A stretch of 64,000 nt of DNA from Alistipes sp. (GCA_023667265.1 JAMPAJ010000001.1:21714-85713), one strand, 5' to 3'. Shown: positions 35,799 to 44,301, numbered from the stretch's first letter. Numbers and translations are program-made. Notes: generated by a model from the letters alone, not told the origin.

Positions 35799-37442
35799 AT
35801 GAGCAAGAAAGAAAAAGAAAAGGAGATCAACGAGGTCTCCAATGCAGTCGTTGACGACATCTCCGGAAGGAAGGAGAAGAAAAAGGGCGGCTCACGAAAG
35901 CTGAAATTCGGTTCGATGTCCATTGCCGTCGTGATCCTTGTTATCGCTGTCGTGATAGTGTTCAATCTTATGGCGGGACTTCTCATGAACCGCTATCCCA
36001 TTAAGATAGATCTTACCCCGGATAACAGACATGAGATAAGCGAGGATTCGATCGAGGTAATGAAGGATCTGAAAAAGGACGTTGAGATCACGGTAACTAT
36101 GCCCAGGACCTATTTCGATACGATCTCCTCCGAGTATAAGGATCTGTACTATCAGAGCTACGGCATCGTGGTGGAGTGTCCCTATGACATTATTCCCGAG
36201 CTGCTCGACAAATACAGCGTCTATGCAGAATCCGGCGAGGGCAGCGTAAGCGTAAAATATGTTGATATATCCAAGAATCCGGATGTTGTCACAAAGTTCA
36301 GCGAAAATTATAACGGCGAGATACAGCAGGGCAGCATTATCGTTTCCTGCGAGGATAAGGTAAAGGTCATCTCCTATTCCCAGATACTCGCTATGATAAC
36401 GCCCTCGGAGGAGAGCACATACACAAACGTCAATATGCTGTTCGCAGGCGAGAGCACGTTCACCTCTGCTATAAGAGACGTTGCCGACGCAAACCTTGTA
36501 AAGGCTGCTGTTGTTTCGGCTGTAAACGGACAGGCAATTCACGACTCTGTACACAGCTCCATTTCCTATTCAACGGAGAGCTTCCTTTCCAAGAACGGCT
36601 ATGAGTGCGCAGAGATCGACCTGGGTCTTGTGACTGCGGAGGAGCTTATCGCGGATTACGATATGCTTATCGTTGCAGCTCCGGCTATCGACTTCTCTGA
36701 GGATATTATCCAGAAGCTTCAGGATTACCTGAACAACGGCGGAAACTATGGCAAGGACATGATGTATATTCCCAACTTCTACCAGACGAATCTGCCTAAT
36801 ATCACAGCGTTCCTGGACGACTGGAAGCTCCAGGTGGATACTACAATGGTTCTGGACGATGAAAATATGGTTCAGGCTGGAATCAGCGCAATGGGATATC
36901 TGAGCTACGGCGCTGTTCTCGATATTGTAGACAGCGACCTTGCAGCAACCCTTACGAACAGCTCGCTTCCTCTCGTTGCCCCTGCGGCGATACCCGTATC
37001 CGAGGTGACAAAGAACAGCTCGGCAACTGTAACGCCCATTATCGCTTCAAAGGCTACCTCATACACCGCTTCCAGAATAAGCGACGAGGAGTCTGACGAA
37101 AAGCGTTCCTACAACATTGTTATGAAGTCCACAAAGTCTATGGGCGTCGGAACGAGCGTCTACAGCAGCAATCTTCTTGTTGTAGGCTGTCCCTTCATGT
37201 TCGACAGCAATATCCTGGCGTCTACAAACACCTACAGCAACGCAAACGTTATGCTCAACACTGTTAACAGCTTGACAGGCAAGGAAGCCGCCGTTGTCAT
37301 TCCCGAAAAGGCGTTCGAGCTCCACACACTGTCTTTGACAAGCGGCGGAGCAAGAGCTATCCTCGTTGTAGTCGTTGCTGTTATACCGCTTCTGATCGCG
37401 GCAGCAGGCGTAGGCGTTCTGTTATGGAGAAGGAATAAGTAA
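35799..37442 (+). CDS. GldG-family ABC transporter auxiliary protein
   Basis: The second ATG (35799) is preferred because AAAGGAGG is 8 bases away; an ATG at 35793 is only 2 bases from it. The 547-residue protein has a charged cytoplasmic start, one helix (about 45-68), a large extracytoplasmic domain with the GldG/IFT52-like region (LTPDNRHEISEDSIEVMKDL; SFLSKNGYECAEIDL) and a C-terminal helix followed by WRRNK. It probably forms the extracellular part of the transporter. Confidence 0.88.
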   Translation: MSKKEKEKEINEVSNAVVDDISGRKEKKKGGSRKLKFGSMSIAVVILVIAVVIVFNLMAGLLMNRYPIKIDLTPDNRHEISEDSIEVMKDLKKDVEITVTMPRTYFDTISSEYKDLYYQSYGIVVECPYDIIPELLDKYSVYAESGEGSVSVKYVDISKNPDVVTKFSENYNGEIQQGSIIVSCEDKVKVISYSQILAMITPSEESTYTNVNMLFAGESTFTSAIRDVADANLVKAAVVSAVNGQAIHDSVHSSISYSTESFLSKNGYECAEIDLGLVTAEELIADYDMLIVAAPAIDFSEDIIQKLQDYLNNGGNYGKDMMYIPNFYQTNLPNITAFLDDWKLQVDTTMVLDDENMVQAGISAMGYLSYGAVLDIVDSDLAATLTNSSLPLVAPAAIPVSEVTKNSSATVTPIIASKATSYTASRISDEESDEKRSYNIVMKSTKSMGVGTSVYSSNLLVVGCPFMFDSNILASTNTYSNANVMLNTVNSLTGKEAAVVIPEKAFELHTLSLTSGGARAILVVVVAVIPLLIAAAGVGVLLWRRNK

Positions 37443-38980
37443 TGAATAAGACAGTTAAAGGAATTATAGGCCTCAGCGCCGCTCTTGTGGTTCTCGGCGG
37501 AGGCTTTGCGGCATTGAAGCTTACAGAGCCGAAGGAGAAGGAAAACTCCTCACAGCCGGAGACCTCGGAGAACATCGAGCCGACGGTATCTCTTATCAGG
37601 GACGAGACGGTTGAGGGCACAGACCCGAATACCGGAGCAGACCTGAAAGGCGTTGTGAAAAGCGTTCACGTAAAGAATCAGACGGACGAATTTGACGTTG
37701 TGCAGAAGCCGAAGGAAGAGGGGAAGGACTATGTGACCTATACCATCGACGGCTATCAGGACGTTGTCATGAAGGATTCCATCATCGGTACCATGGCACA
37801 TAACGCAAACGGCTTGAGATCTACTCAGACTATTGAGGAAAACTGCTCGGAAAACGGCATCGATATCGCAAAATTCGGACTTGCAGACCCTGTCATCACA
37901 GTTGATCTGACCTATGAAACAGGAGCGGAGTTTACGCTGCTTATCGGAAATGAAACTCCAATGGGCGGAACGACCTATGTTATGATCGAGGGCACGGACA
38001 ATGTTTATACCGTACAGAGCTCGACTCTTGCGAACTACAGCAAGACGATCAACGAGCTTGTGGAGACGGAGCTCCTCGACGCTCCCGACGAGTATCCCAT
38101 TGTCAACAGTCTGCGTATCCGGCGTCAGGATATTGACTATGACCTTGTGCTGGAATATGTGGGCGACAGCGGAACTACCTATGCCGGCGGAACATCGGCG
38201 ACTCACAAAATGGTCGAGCCGACAGAGGCGGAGATCTCCGTGGAGCGTTCGGTCAACGTAACTACCGGAATGTTCGGACTGTCTGCGGAGGACGTATACG
38301 CCGTCCACTGCGACGAGGAGGAAATTGCCGAGGCTGGTCTGAGAGACCCGTTCTGCACAGTCACGATGGACTGCGACGACGGCAATGTTTATAAGCTGCT
38401 GCTCAGCGAGACGTTTATTGACGAGACCTGCGGCAAGTGCTGCTATGCAATGATGGAGGGCGGAAACGTCATCTTTATTGTGACCGCGGACAATGCCGTG
38501 TGGGCGGAGCTGCAGCCTGGCGACGTTCTTTCCGGAATGTACATCTCCAACTATGTATGGAGCATCAGCGAGCTTGATCTGAGCTGCAACGGCGAGAAGT
38601 ACAGCTTCCGCATTTCGCAGGTCGACCCTGACGCGGAGCTGGAAAGCCCCAAGGTCACGGATTTCAGAACGACCCTCAATGGCGCGGAGATAGAGACCGA
38701 GCGTTACAGACAGCTTTACAGCTTTATTCTGGCGTCGGATGCGGAGACCTTCGCTCTGGGCGAGGAGATCCCGGACAGCGATCCGATGGTGGTGCTGGAG
38801 TTCTATGACTGGTACAGAGACGAGAGAGTAAAGGTCGAGTTTTACGAGTATTCTGCAATGTCGGCGCTTGTTGTGATAAACGGAGAGAGCAAATTCTTTA
38901 CCTCCAAGGCTTACGTCAAGACGCTGGCGGAGAATGCGGCGATAGTTACTACAGATCAGGATTACAAAACAACGTGGTAA
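37442..38980 (+). CDS. DUF4340 protein of the GldFG-type transporter
   Basis: A 512-residue protein anchored by one N-terminal helix (IIGLSAALVVLGGGFAALKL) with a repeated beta-rich extracytoplasmic region (GLADPVITVDLTY...; GLRDPFCTVTMDC...), typical of DUF4340, which regularly follows gldG-like genes. It overlaps the previous stop by one base. Its role is unknown; association with the transporter is inferred. Confidence 0.85.
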   Translation: MNKTVKGIIGLSAALVVLGGGFAALKLTEPKEKENSSQPETSENIEPTVSLIRDETVEGTDPNTGADLKGVVKSVHVKNQTDEFDVVQKPKEEGKDYVTYTIDGYQDVVMKDSIIGTMAHNANGLRSTQTIEENCSENGIDIAKFGLADPVITVDLTYETGAEFTLLIGNETPMGGTTYVMIEGTDNVYTVQSSTLANYSKTINELVETELLDAPDEYPIVNSLRIRRQDIDYDLVLEYVGDSGTTYAGGTSATHKMVEPTEAEISVERSVNVTTGMFGLSAEDVYAVHCDEEEIAEAGLRDPFCTVTMDCDDGNVYKLLLSETFIDETCGKCCYAMMEGGNVIFIVTADNAVWAELQPGDVLSGMYISNYVWSISELDLSCNGEKYSFRISQVDPDAELESPKVTDFRTTLNGAEIETERYRQLYSFILASDAETFALGEEIPDSDPMVVLEFYDWYRDERVKVEFYEYSAMSALVVINGESKFFTSKAYVKTLAENAAIVTTDQDYKTTW

Positions 38981-38989
38981 AGGCAATAG

Positions 38990-39008
38990 CCTTTTCCTGG
39001 GGAAAAGG
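38990..39008 (+). promoter_or_regulatory. Hairpin touching the ribosome-binding site of the next gene
   Basis: CCTTTTCC and GGAAAAGG pair across a 3-base loop, directly before GAGG of the ribosome-binding site. Folding could reduce initiation at 39017. Confidence 0.5.
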
Positions 39009-39016
39009 AGGAAAAT

Positions 39017-39298
39017 ATGAGCGAAAAGTTTTTCACATACAAGGGGTATCCGCTTGTAAGAAGCGGAAATCAGATCTACTACGGATATATGTCTGACCCG
39101 TATGTTATATGGATCCAGATACTGGAGACGCAGGAGACAGAGGGTGAGAAGATAACGTCGAAGGTCCGCGTGGTGCAGATGGACACCAATGAGCCGAATC
39201 CGATGAAGGCGTTTGTCAAGAATGCGGAGCGTGACTGCGGTCTTTACGAGGCGTTGGACACGGCGAAGGTATGGCTTGACAAGGCTCTGGCGAAGTGA
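39017..39298 (+). CDS. Small hypothetical protein, end of the ABC operon
   Basis: A 93-residue soluble protein, not recognised. It is beta-rich at first (YKGYPLVRSGNQIYYGYMSDPYVIWIQIL) with a C-terminal helix. AAGGAGG precedes the ATG. It follows the DUF4340 gene by 36 bp and may be co-transcribed. No function is proposed. Confidence 0.75.
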   Translation: MSEKFFTYKGYPLVRSGNQIYYGYMSDPYVIWIQILETQETEGEKITSKVRVVQMDTNEPNPMKAFVKNAERDCGLYEALDTAKVWLDKALAK

Positions 39299-39339
39299 TC
39301 ATCGCATATTAGATAAAATACATCTGCAAGCGTAGATAC

Positions 39340-39386
39340 TGGGTTTCAAAAGGGACGGTTGTCCCTTTTGCGAAGTCCAGAGGCAG
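39340..39386 (-). repeat. Multi-hairpin element, fragment 2a (inverted)
   Basis: Holds GGGTTTCAAAAGGGAC, the H7 hairpin and the start of H6 in reverse orientation to copy 1. The rest is replaced by a different sequence containing GTGGGG/CCCCAC and GCGAG/CTCGC hairpins (39387-39480). Confidence 0.75.
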
Positions 39387-39480
39387 AGGTGGGGCAGCCC
39401 CCACGGGCAGTTTCACGTAGTCGCGAGTACCTCGCTGCTTTATTTGGCAGACGTAGGTGTTCCGCGAACGATATAATTTT

Positions 39481-39509
39481 CCTCCCCGAATAAAAGGGGA
39501 GGATTTTTA
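39481..39509 (+). terminator. Terminator inside the composite repeat region
   Basis: CCTCCCC and GGGGAGG close an 8-base loop followed by ATTTTTAT. It probably ends transcription of the 34-39.3-kb operon. Confidence 0.8.
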
Positions 39510-39539
39510 TATCTTTTGGAATTTGCAGTGGAAATATCA

Positions 39540-39832
39540 GTGGACGCTCTCTCTTGCAGAGCGTCCACTCTCCGAAAACAGTCCACCGGACTGTTACAAA
39601 ATTCACCCTTTGCAGAGCGCCTAAAGGCATAATCGACCTGTGGTCGATATGGGACGCTGTCTCATACCCTGCCAGAGGCACTACACATATATAAATTAAA
39701 ATATCTTGATACGCGGAATAATTTTAAGCAAAATTATATTAGCGAGTTTTCGAGCGGTCACGTGAATCGGCTCGGCGACTCGCCGTGGACTCTGCCAAAG
39801 GAGCATTGCCCCTTTGGAATCCCGGTGTTTAC
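39540..39832 (+). repeat. Multi-hairpin element, copy 2b (interrupted)
   Basis: H1 to H5 match copy 1 (GTGGACGCTCT/AGAGCGTCCAC; AACAGTCC/GGACTGTT; ATCGACC/GGTCGAT). H6 is broken after CCAGAGGC by about 104 foreign bases (about 39681-39784), which include the perfect hairpin ATAATTTT-AAGC-AAAATTAT. The element resumes at TGGACTCTGCC and ends with an H7 variant CCAAAGG/CCTTTGG and CCCGGTGT. The rest of the 779-bp gap to 40077 (39833-39980) shows no further structure before the mannanase promoter. Confidence 0.8.
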
Positions 39833-39981
39833 GCGTGCGGTACGGGTTTGTCGTTTGCTTCTTAAACAAACATAATTTAAGTATGCTTTAATCTGGATTT
39901 GTGTAAAATGCTGCTTTTTAAGGTGCGTTTTGTGCAATGCTACAAAAATAAAAACAAAATGTGAAAGTTTTATAAAACCGA

Positions 39982-40010
39982 TTGAAATTTTTCGCGAAAT
40001 GAAGTATAAT
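39982..40010 (+). promoter_or_regulatory. Mannanase promoter and leader
   Basis: TTGAAA and TATAAT are 17 bases apart. The leader contains a 7-bp hairpin (CTCCGGC at 40031 with GCCGGAG at 40047) before the AGGAGG site. Confidence 0.75.
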
Positions 40011-40077
40011 TAAAGTATAAATATGGCTTGCTCCGGCGGATAGGCTGCCGGAGAGAAAGGGATAATTACAGGAGGTT

Positions 40078-42138
40078 ATGACATTGAAGAAATTGACTGC
40101 AAAAAGACTTGCGGCTGCGGCTTCTGCGGCTGCTCTCAGTGTGTCGGCGCTGCCATTTACGGCTGCCGTAAATGCCGCTGACGGCGATTATACACAGTTC
40201 CCCTACACGATCCAGGGCGAGGACATGGAGGGCGCGACTCTCTGGACTAAGATCTACGAAAATGAAACTCCCGGCTATAACGGCGAGGGCTTTACCTACA
40301 TCACCAGCGGCGAAAATTCATTTACCGTAACCGTGCCCGAGGACGGAATGTATACTCTTTCTGTCCGCGGAATCCAGATCCTCGACGCGAACGGCAGATT
40401 CCAGACCTTTGCGGTAAACGGCGTTGAGTACAGCAAAACCGTGCCCTACTACAGAGAATGGACTGATATTGACCTTGGCGTTGCAAGATTAAAGGCTGGT
40501 GAGAATACTATTTCGTTCCTTAACAAGTACGGCTACCTGGCTATCGACGAGGTCACAATTTCAAAGGCTGAATTCCCGGACGTTACTGTTGCGGACGCTG
40601 TTCCATGCGACCCAAAGGCTACTTCTGAGACAAAGGCTCTTATGAAGTACCTCCACAGCGTTTACGGAAACGGCATCCTTTCCGGTCAGCAGGAGATATA
40701 CGGCGGCGGACACAGCGTTTCCACAGACATTCGCTATGACGCTTCCCAGGACAAGTGCGTTGACGGAAAGGGCAAGGAGTACGTTATCGACCGTGACAGC
40801 GAGGCTGTTGACAAGGACGGCAATAAGTTCTACTGGCACTGCTCCGACGACGTGAGAACCTACACCTACGACGAGCAGAACAGAAACTATAAGTACGATT
40901 ACTACGACCAGGAAATGGACGCCTACAAGGAGATCACAGGCGAGTATCCGGCTATCAGAGGCTTCGATTTCATGAACTATAATCCTCTCTACGGCTGGGA
41001 CGACGGCTCAACGGAGAGAGCTATCGAGTGGGTAAAGGACAGAAACGGCATCGCTACGGCTTGCTGGCATATCAATCTGCCTACCGATTTCGCTAACTAT
41101 ACTCCCGGAGACACTCTTGACTGGACTGCCTGCTCATACAAGAACAATTCCTCCTACAGCGTTGCCAATGCGGTAGTTGCCGGCACAAAGGAGAACGAAT
41201 ACCTGGATATGGCTATCGAGGATCTTGCCGAGCAGTTCCTGAAGCTCCAGGATGCCGGCGTGCCTATCATGTTCCGTCCTTTCCACGAGGCTGAGGGCAA
41301 CGGCGGTCTGAACGGCGAAGGCGCATGGTTCTGGTGGGCTCAGGAGGGCGCGGAGGCGTACAAGGATCTGTACAAGTACCTCTACAACGCTCTTACGGAG
41401 ACATACGGACTCCACAACATCATCTGGCAGCAGAATCTTTATGCATGGTCTGACGAATCGGCAGAGTGGTACGTAGGCGACGACTATGTTGATATCGTGG
41501 GCTTTGATAAGTACGATACCGTATACAACCGCCATGACGGAAAGACCTCCGGTCCTAACGAGGACTGCAACAGCAGCGTTTACTGGTCGCTCCACAAGTA
41601 CACAAACGGCAGGAAGATGAACGCTATCATGGAGAACAGCACTGTTCCCAGTCTTGCGAATATCACTACGGAGCAGGCAACATGGCTCTACTTCTGCACA
41701 TGGTACGATAACGGACAGGATAACTTCCTGACAGGCGATAATTACAACGATCCTGCAACTCTTAAAGAGCTTGGTTCAAGCGATTACTGCGTGAATCTGG
41801 AGGATCTGCCGGCTGATCTGTATGTGTTCGACGGAGAGGTTGATCCGCCTGTAGTGACTACAAAGCCGACAGAGCCCGGCACAACCTCCGCTGTTGCGCC
41901 CGGTACGCCCGTATACGGCGACGCTAACTGCGACGGAGTCGTTGATATTGCCGATGCTACGAGAATACTCCAGTCTATCGGAAATGCCGACAAGTACGGT
42001 CTCGATCCGGAGCAGGCTGCAAATGCCGACTGCTATAACCCCGGAAGCGGCATAACGGCTATGGACGCGCTTGCTGTTCAGAAATTTGATGCAAAGGTTA
42101 TCAAATCGCTTCCCGAGATCGTTGATGAAACTGCATAA
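40078..42138 (+). CDS. Cellulosomal GH26 beta-mannanase with CBM35-like and dockerin modules
   Basis: A 686-residue secreted enzyme. After a signal peptide (cut near VNA) comes a CBM35-like beta-sandwich (about 40-165; IQGEDMEGA, LNKYGYLAIDEVTIS). A GH26 catalytic domain follows (about 195-590) with acid/base Glu in MFRPFHEAEG and nucleophile Glu in NAIMENS, then a short Thr/Pro linker and a dockerin (GDANCDGVVDIADATRI; second loop SGITAMDALAVQKF). It hydrolyses beta-1,4-mannan and should dock on a cohesin of the cellulosome. The ATG at 40078 is only 2 bases after AGGAGG; a TTG at 40084 is better spaced and would give MKKLTAKRL. Confidence 0.92.
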   Translation: MTLKKLTAKRLAAAASAAALSVSALPFTAAVNAADGDYTQFPYTIQGEDMEGATLWTKIYENETPGYNGEGFTYITSGENSFTVTVPEDGMYTLSVRGIQILDANGRFQTFAVNGVEYSKTVPYYREWTDIDLGVARLKAGENTISFLNKYGYLAIDEVTISKAEFPDVTVADAVPCDPKATSETKALMKYLHSVYGNGILSGQQEIYGGGHSVSTDIRYDASQDKCVDGKGKEYVIDRDSEAVDKDGNKFYWHCSDDVRTYTYDEQNRNYKYDYYDQEMDAYKEITGEYPAIRGFDFMNYNPLYGWDDGSTERAIEWVKDRNGIATACWHINLPTDFANYTPGDTLDWTACSYKNNSSYSVANAVVAGTKENEYLDMAIEDLAEQFLKLQDAGVPIMFRPFHEAEGNGGLNGEGAWFWWAQEGAEAYKDLYKYLYNALTETYGLHNIIWQQNLYAWSDESAEWYVGDDYVDIVGFDKYDTVYNRHDGKTSGPNEDCNSSVYWSLHKYTNGRKMNAIMENSTVPSLANITTEQATWLYFCTWYDNGQDNFLTGDNYNDPATLKELGSSDYCVNLEDLPADLYVFDGEVDPPVVTTKPTEPGTTSAVAPGTPVYGDANCDGVVDIADATRILQSIGNADKYGLDPEQAANADCYNPGSGITAMDALAVQKFDAKVIKSLPEIVDETA

Positions 42139-42149
42139 TTGAATTGACA

Positions 42150-42186
42150 GACTGCTGCGGTACTTGGTATCGCGGCAGTTTTTTTG
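42150..42186 (+). terminator. Mannanase terminator
   Basis: ACTGCTGCG and CGCGGCAGT pair (one wobble) with an 11-base loop, followed by seven T residues. Confidence 0.88.
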
Positions 42187-42204
42187 TTCGGATAAATAGT
42201 TTTA

Positions 42205-42318
42205 TGCGTGGGTTGCAATTTTGCTGTAAATATGATATAAGCGGAGAGCCTCCGCCGGCAAGTTCGCGCTATAAATATTGGCGATCAATATTTTTTCCGC
42301 GTGGGTTGCATTTTCGCG
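42205..42318 (+). repeat. Promoter-attached repeat, copy B
   Basis: GCGTGGGTTGCAA with TATAAG 17 bases later (42213-42241), then hairpin GCGGAGAGCCTCCGC, CGGCAAGTTCGCG, an AT-rich stretch and TTTTCCGCGTGGGTTGCA. It is a partial tandem: the GCGTGGGTTGCA motif is present at both ends. The second end is the miaB promoter. Confidence 0.75.
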
Positions 42319-42334
42319 GATTTTATGCTATAAT
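42306..42334 (+). promoter_or_regulatory. Promoter of miaB-ylbF-mutS group
   Basis: TTGCAT and TATAAT are 17 bases apart, preceded by CGCGTGGG. The spacer begins TTTCGCGGATTTT, almost identical to the mazG promoter spacer. Confidence 0.75.
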
Positions 42335-42365
42335 TATATGGTTATAGAAAAATAAGGAGGTGCTG

Positions 42366-43742
42366 TTGAAAAAGATGAGTACGGATAACCGGACGCTCTC
42401 GGAGATAAACGCGATCCTGGGCGATTCTCCGCGGCTTGCATATGTGCGGAGCTTCGGCTGCCAGCTGAACGTTTCCGACGGCGAAAAAATAAAGGGTATG
42501 CTTAAAAAGCTTGGATACGGCTTTACAGAGGACGAGAACCAGGCTGATCTCATAATACTCAACACCTGCGCTGTACGTGAAAGTGCGGAGGACAGGGTTT
42601 TTGGAATAATCGGCAGTATGAAGAAGCTGAAGGAACAGAAACCGTCCCTGATAATCGGGATCTCCGGCTGTATGACTGCGCAGAGCCATATTTCGGAGAG
42701 GATAAAGCAGTCCTACCGGCAAGTGGATTTTGTTGTGGGAACTTCGGCGATAAGCCGCATCCCCGGTCTGCTGCTGGATTGCCTTAAAGGGCGGAAATTC
42801 GGAATGGATATAGAGGAGTACGACGACTTCTCGGAGGCGGCGGAGCAGGTACGGTCGTGCAGCTATAAGGCAAGCGTGCCTATAATGTTCGGCTGCAACA
42901 ATTTCTGCACCTACTGCATCGTTCCATACGTCCGCGGACGCGAGCGGAGCAGGCGGCAGGAGGATATCGTCGCCGAGGTGAAGCAGCTTGCGGCGGAGGG
43001 CTGCAAGGAAATAATGCTTCTTGGGCAGAACGTCAATTCCTACGGTAACGATACAGGCGAGAAAAACGCCTTTCCGAGGCTTCTCCGGGAGCTGAACAGC
43101 ATCGAGGGCGATTTCATCATCCGCTTTATGTCCTCTCACCCCAAGGACGCCTCAAAGGAGCTGATAGACGCGATATTCGACTGCAAAAAGGTGGCGAAGC
43201 ATCTGCATCTTCCTTTACAAAGCGGAAGCAGCAGCGTCCTTGATAGAATGAACCGCCGTTATACGGTCGAAAGATATCTGGAAACTGTTGACGAGATACG
43301 CCGCCGCGACCCGGATTTTTCCCTTACCACCGATATTATCGTGGGTTTTCCAAACGAGACGGAGGAGGAGTTCCAGGGTACTCTCGATGTGATAAAGCGT
43401 GTGGGCTTCGACAACATCTACCCCTTTATCTACTCGAAACGTTCGGGGACAAAGGCTGCCGGGATCGCGGACGAAACTCCCGAGGAGGAGAAATCCGCAC
43501 GTATGCGCCGGCTTCTTGACTTGCAGCACGGTATCACCTCCGAGAATTATAAACGGTTTATCGGCAGAAAGATGCGCGTTCTTGCAGAATCTGCTTCCAA
43601 AAAGCGGAAGGGCTATATTTCGGGAAAAAGCAACGAGTTTATTATAGTCGAATTTGAGGGCGATACCTCCCTTATCGGTCAGTTCGTCGACGTTGAGATA
43701 ATTGACGCTATGAACTGGGCGGTGATAGGCAGAATGATATGA
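42366..43742 (+). CDS. miaB: tRNA-2-methylthio-N6-dimethylallyladenosine synthase
   Basis: A radical-SAM methylthiotransferase that adds a methylthio group to i6A37 of tRNA. N-terminal cluster region: GCQLNVSDGE and NTCAVRESAEDR. Radical SAM CxxxCxxC: CNNFCTYCIVPYVRGRERSR. C-terminal TRAM domain. GGAGG ends at 42360: the TTG at 42366 is best spaced, an ATG at 42375 is 14 bases away, and a GTG at 42360 overlaps the site. Length is normal (about 458). miaA, which makes its substrate, is in the same region. Confidence 0.95.
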   Translation: MKKMSTDNRTLSEINAILGDSPRLAYVRSFGCQLNVSDGEKIKGMLKKLGYGFTEDENQADLIILNTCAVRESAEDRVFGIIGSMKKLKEQKPSLIIGISGCMTAQSHISERIKQSYRQVDFVVGTSAISRIPGLLLDCLKGRKFGMDIEEYDDFSEAAEQVRSCSYKASVPIMFGCNNFCTYCIVPYVRGRERSRRQEDIVAEVKQLAAEGCKEIMLLGQNVNSYGNDTGEKNAFPRLLRELNSIEGDFIIRFMSSHPKDASKELIDAIFDCKKVAKHLHLPLQSGSSSVLDRMNRRYTVERYLETVDEIRRRDPDFSLTTDIIVGFPNETEEEFQGTLDVIKRVGFDNIYPFIYSKRSGTKAAGIADETPEEEKSARMRRLLDLQHGITSENYKRFIGRKMRVLAESASKKRKGYISGKSNEFIIVEFEGDTSLIGQFVDVEIIDAMNWAVIGRMI

Positions 43743-43869
43743 GGAAGCTTCTGTTTTGTGCTCAACGTTTTTGCTCGCAGGCTGTGGTAATAAAACTGCC
43801 GAAAGCAGCATAACTGAGATGACTTCGGAGAGTAAGACTGAATTACAGACAGAAATTCTGACAGAATAA
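43739..43869 (+). pseudogene. Frameshifted remnant of a small lipoprotein
   Basis: An ATG overlapping the miaB stop (ATGA) begins MRKLLFCAQ. In the frame two bases over, FLLAGCGNKTAESSITEMTS follows and runs to a TAA at 43867. Joining the two with a single frame change gives a lipoprotein signal with lipobox LLAGC and a Ser/Thr/Glu tether that ends without a folded domain. It is therefore both frameshifted and truncated. It could also be coincidental spacer. Confidence 0.55.
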
Positions 43870-43896
43870 TAATATAATCAAAAGGAGAAATTTACA

Positions 43897-44301
43897 ATGG
43901 ATATTATCGAAATGACAAGAGAACTGGGCAGGGCTTTGCAGGCAGACGACCGCTTTATCGCCTATACGCTGGCAAAGCAGGCTAACGACAACGATACGGG
44001 GCTCCAGCAGCAGATCAACGACTTTGACAGAATGAGAAACGAACTGAACGCAGAACTCTGCAAGGAGGACAAAAACACCGATAAGATCAAGGAGCTGGAC
44101 GAGGGCATCAAGTCCAACTATAAGAAAATCATGGCAAATAAGAATATGACGGTATTTTCCGCTGCCCAGGGCGCGCTGGAGGCTCTTGTGAACAACATGA
44201 ACCAGATAATCACTCTCTGCGCAAACGGAGAGGATCCCGACACCTGTCAGCCCTCACAGGGCTGCTCCGGAAGCTGCGAGACCTGCGGAGGCTGCGGCTG
44301 A
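43897..44301 (+). CDS. YlbF/YmcA-family regulator with cysteine-rich tail
   Basis: A 134-residue helical protein of the YlbF/YmcA family (MDIIEMTRELGRALQADDRFIAY; FSAAQGALEALVNNMNQII). In B. subtilis YlbF, YmcA and YaaT form an Fe-S complex that modulates RNase Y. Its tail has six cysteines in CQPSQGCSGSCETCGGCG. The position between miaB and mutS matches ymcA in Bacillus and relatives. RBS AAAGGAG. Confidence 0.88.
   Translation: MDIIEMTRELGRALQADDRFIAYTLAKQANDNDTGLQQQINDFDRMRNELNAELCKEDKNTDKIKELDEGIKSNYKKIMANKNMTVFSAAQGALEALVNNMNQIITLCANGEDPDTCQPSQGCSGSCETCGGCG

Noticed and set aside
37550-38986. 478-codon minus-strand frame opposite the DUF4340 gene
   Set aside because: It overlaps the whole of a well-supported operon gene, lacks a ribosome-binding site and shows no recognisable domain.
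39387-39510. A small RNA gene ending at the 39481 terminator
   Set aside because: No promoter is seen, and the stretch is part of the composite repeat. Readthrough from the upstream operon explains the terminator.
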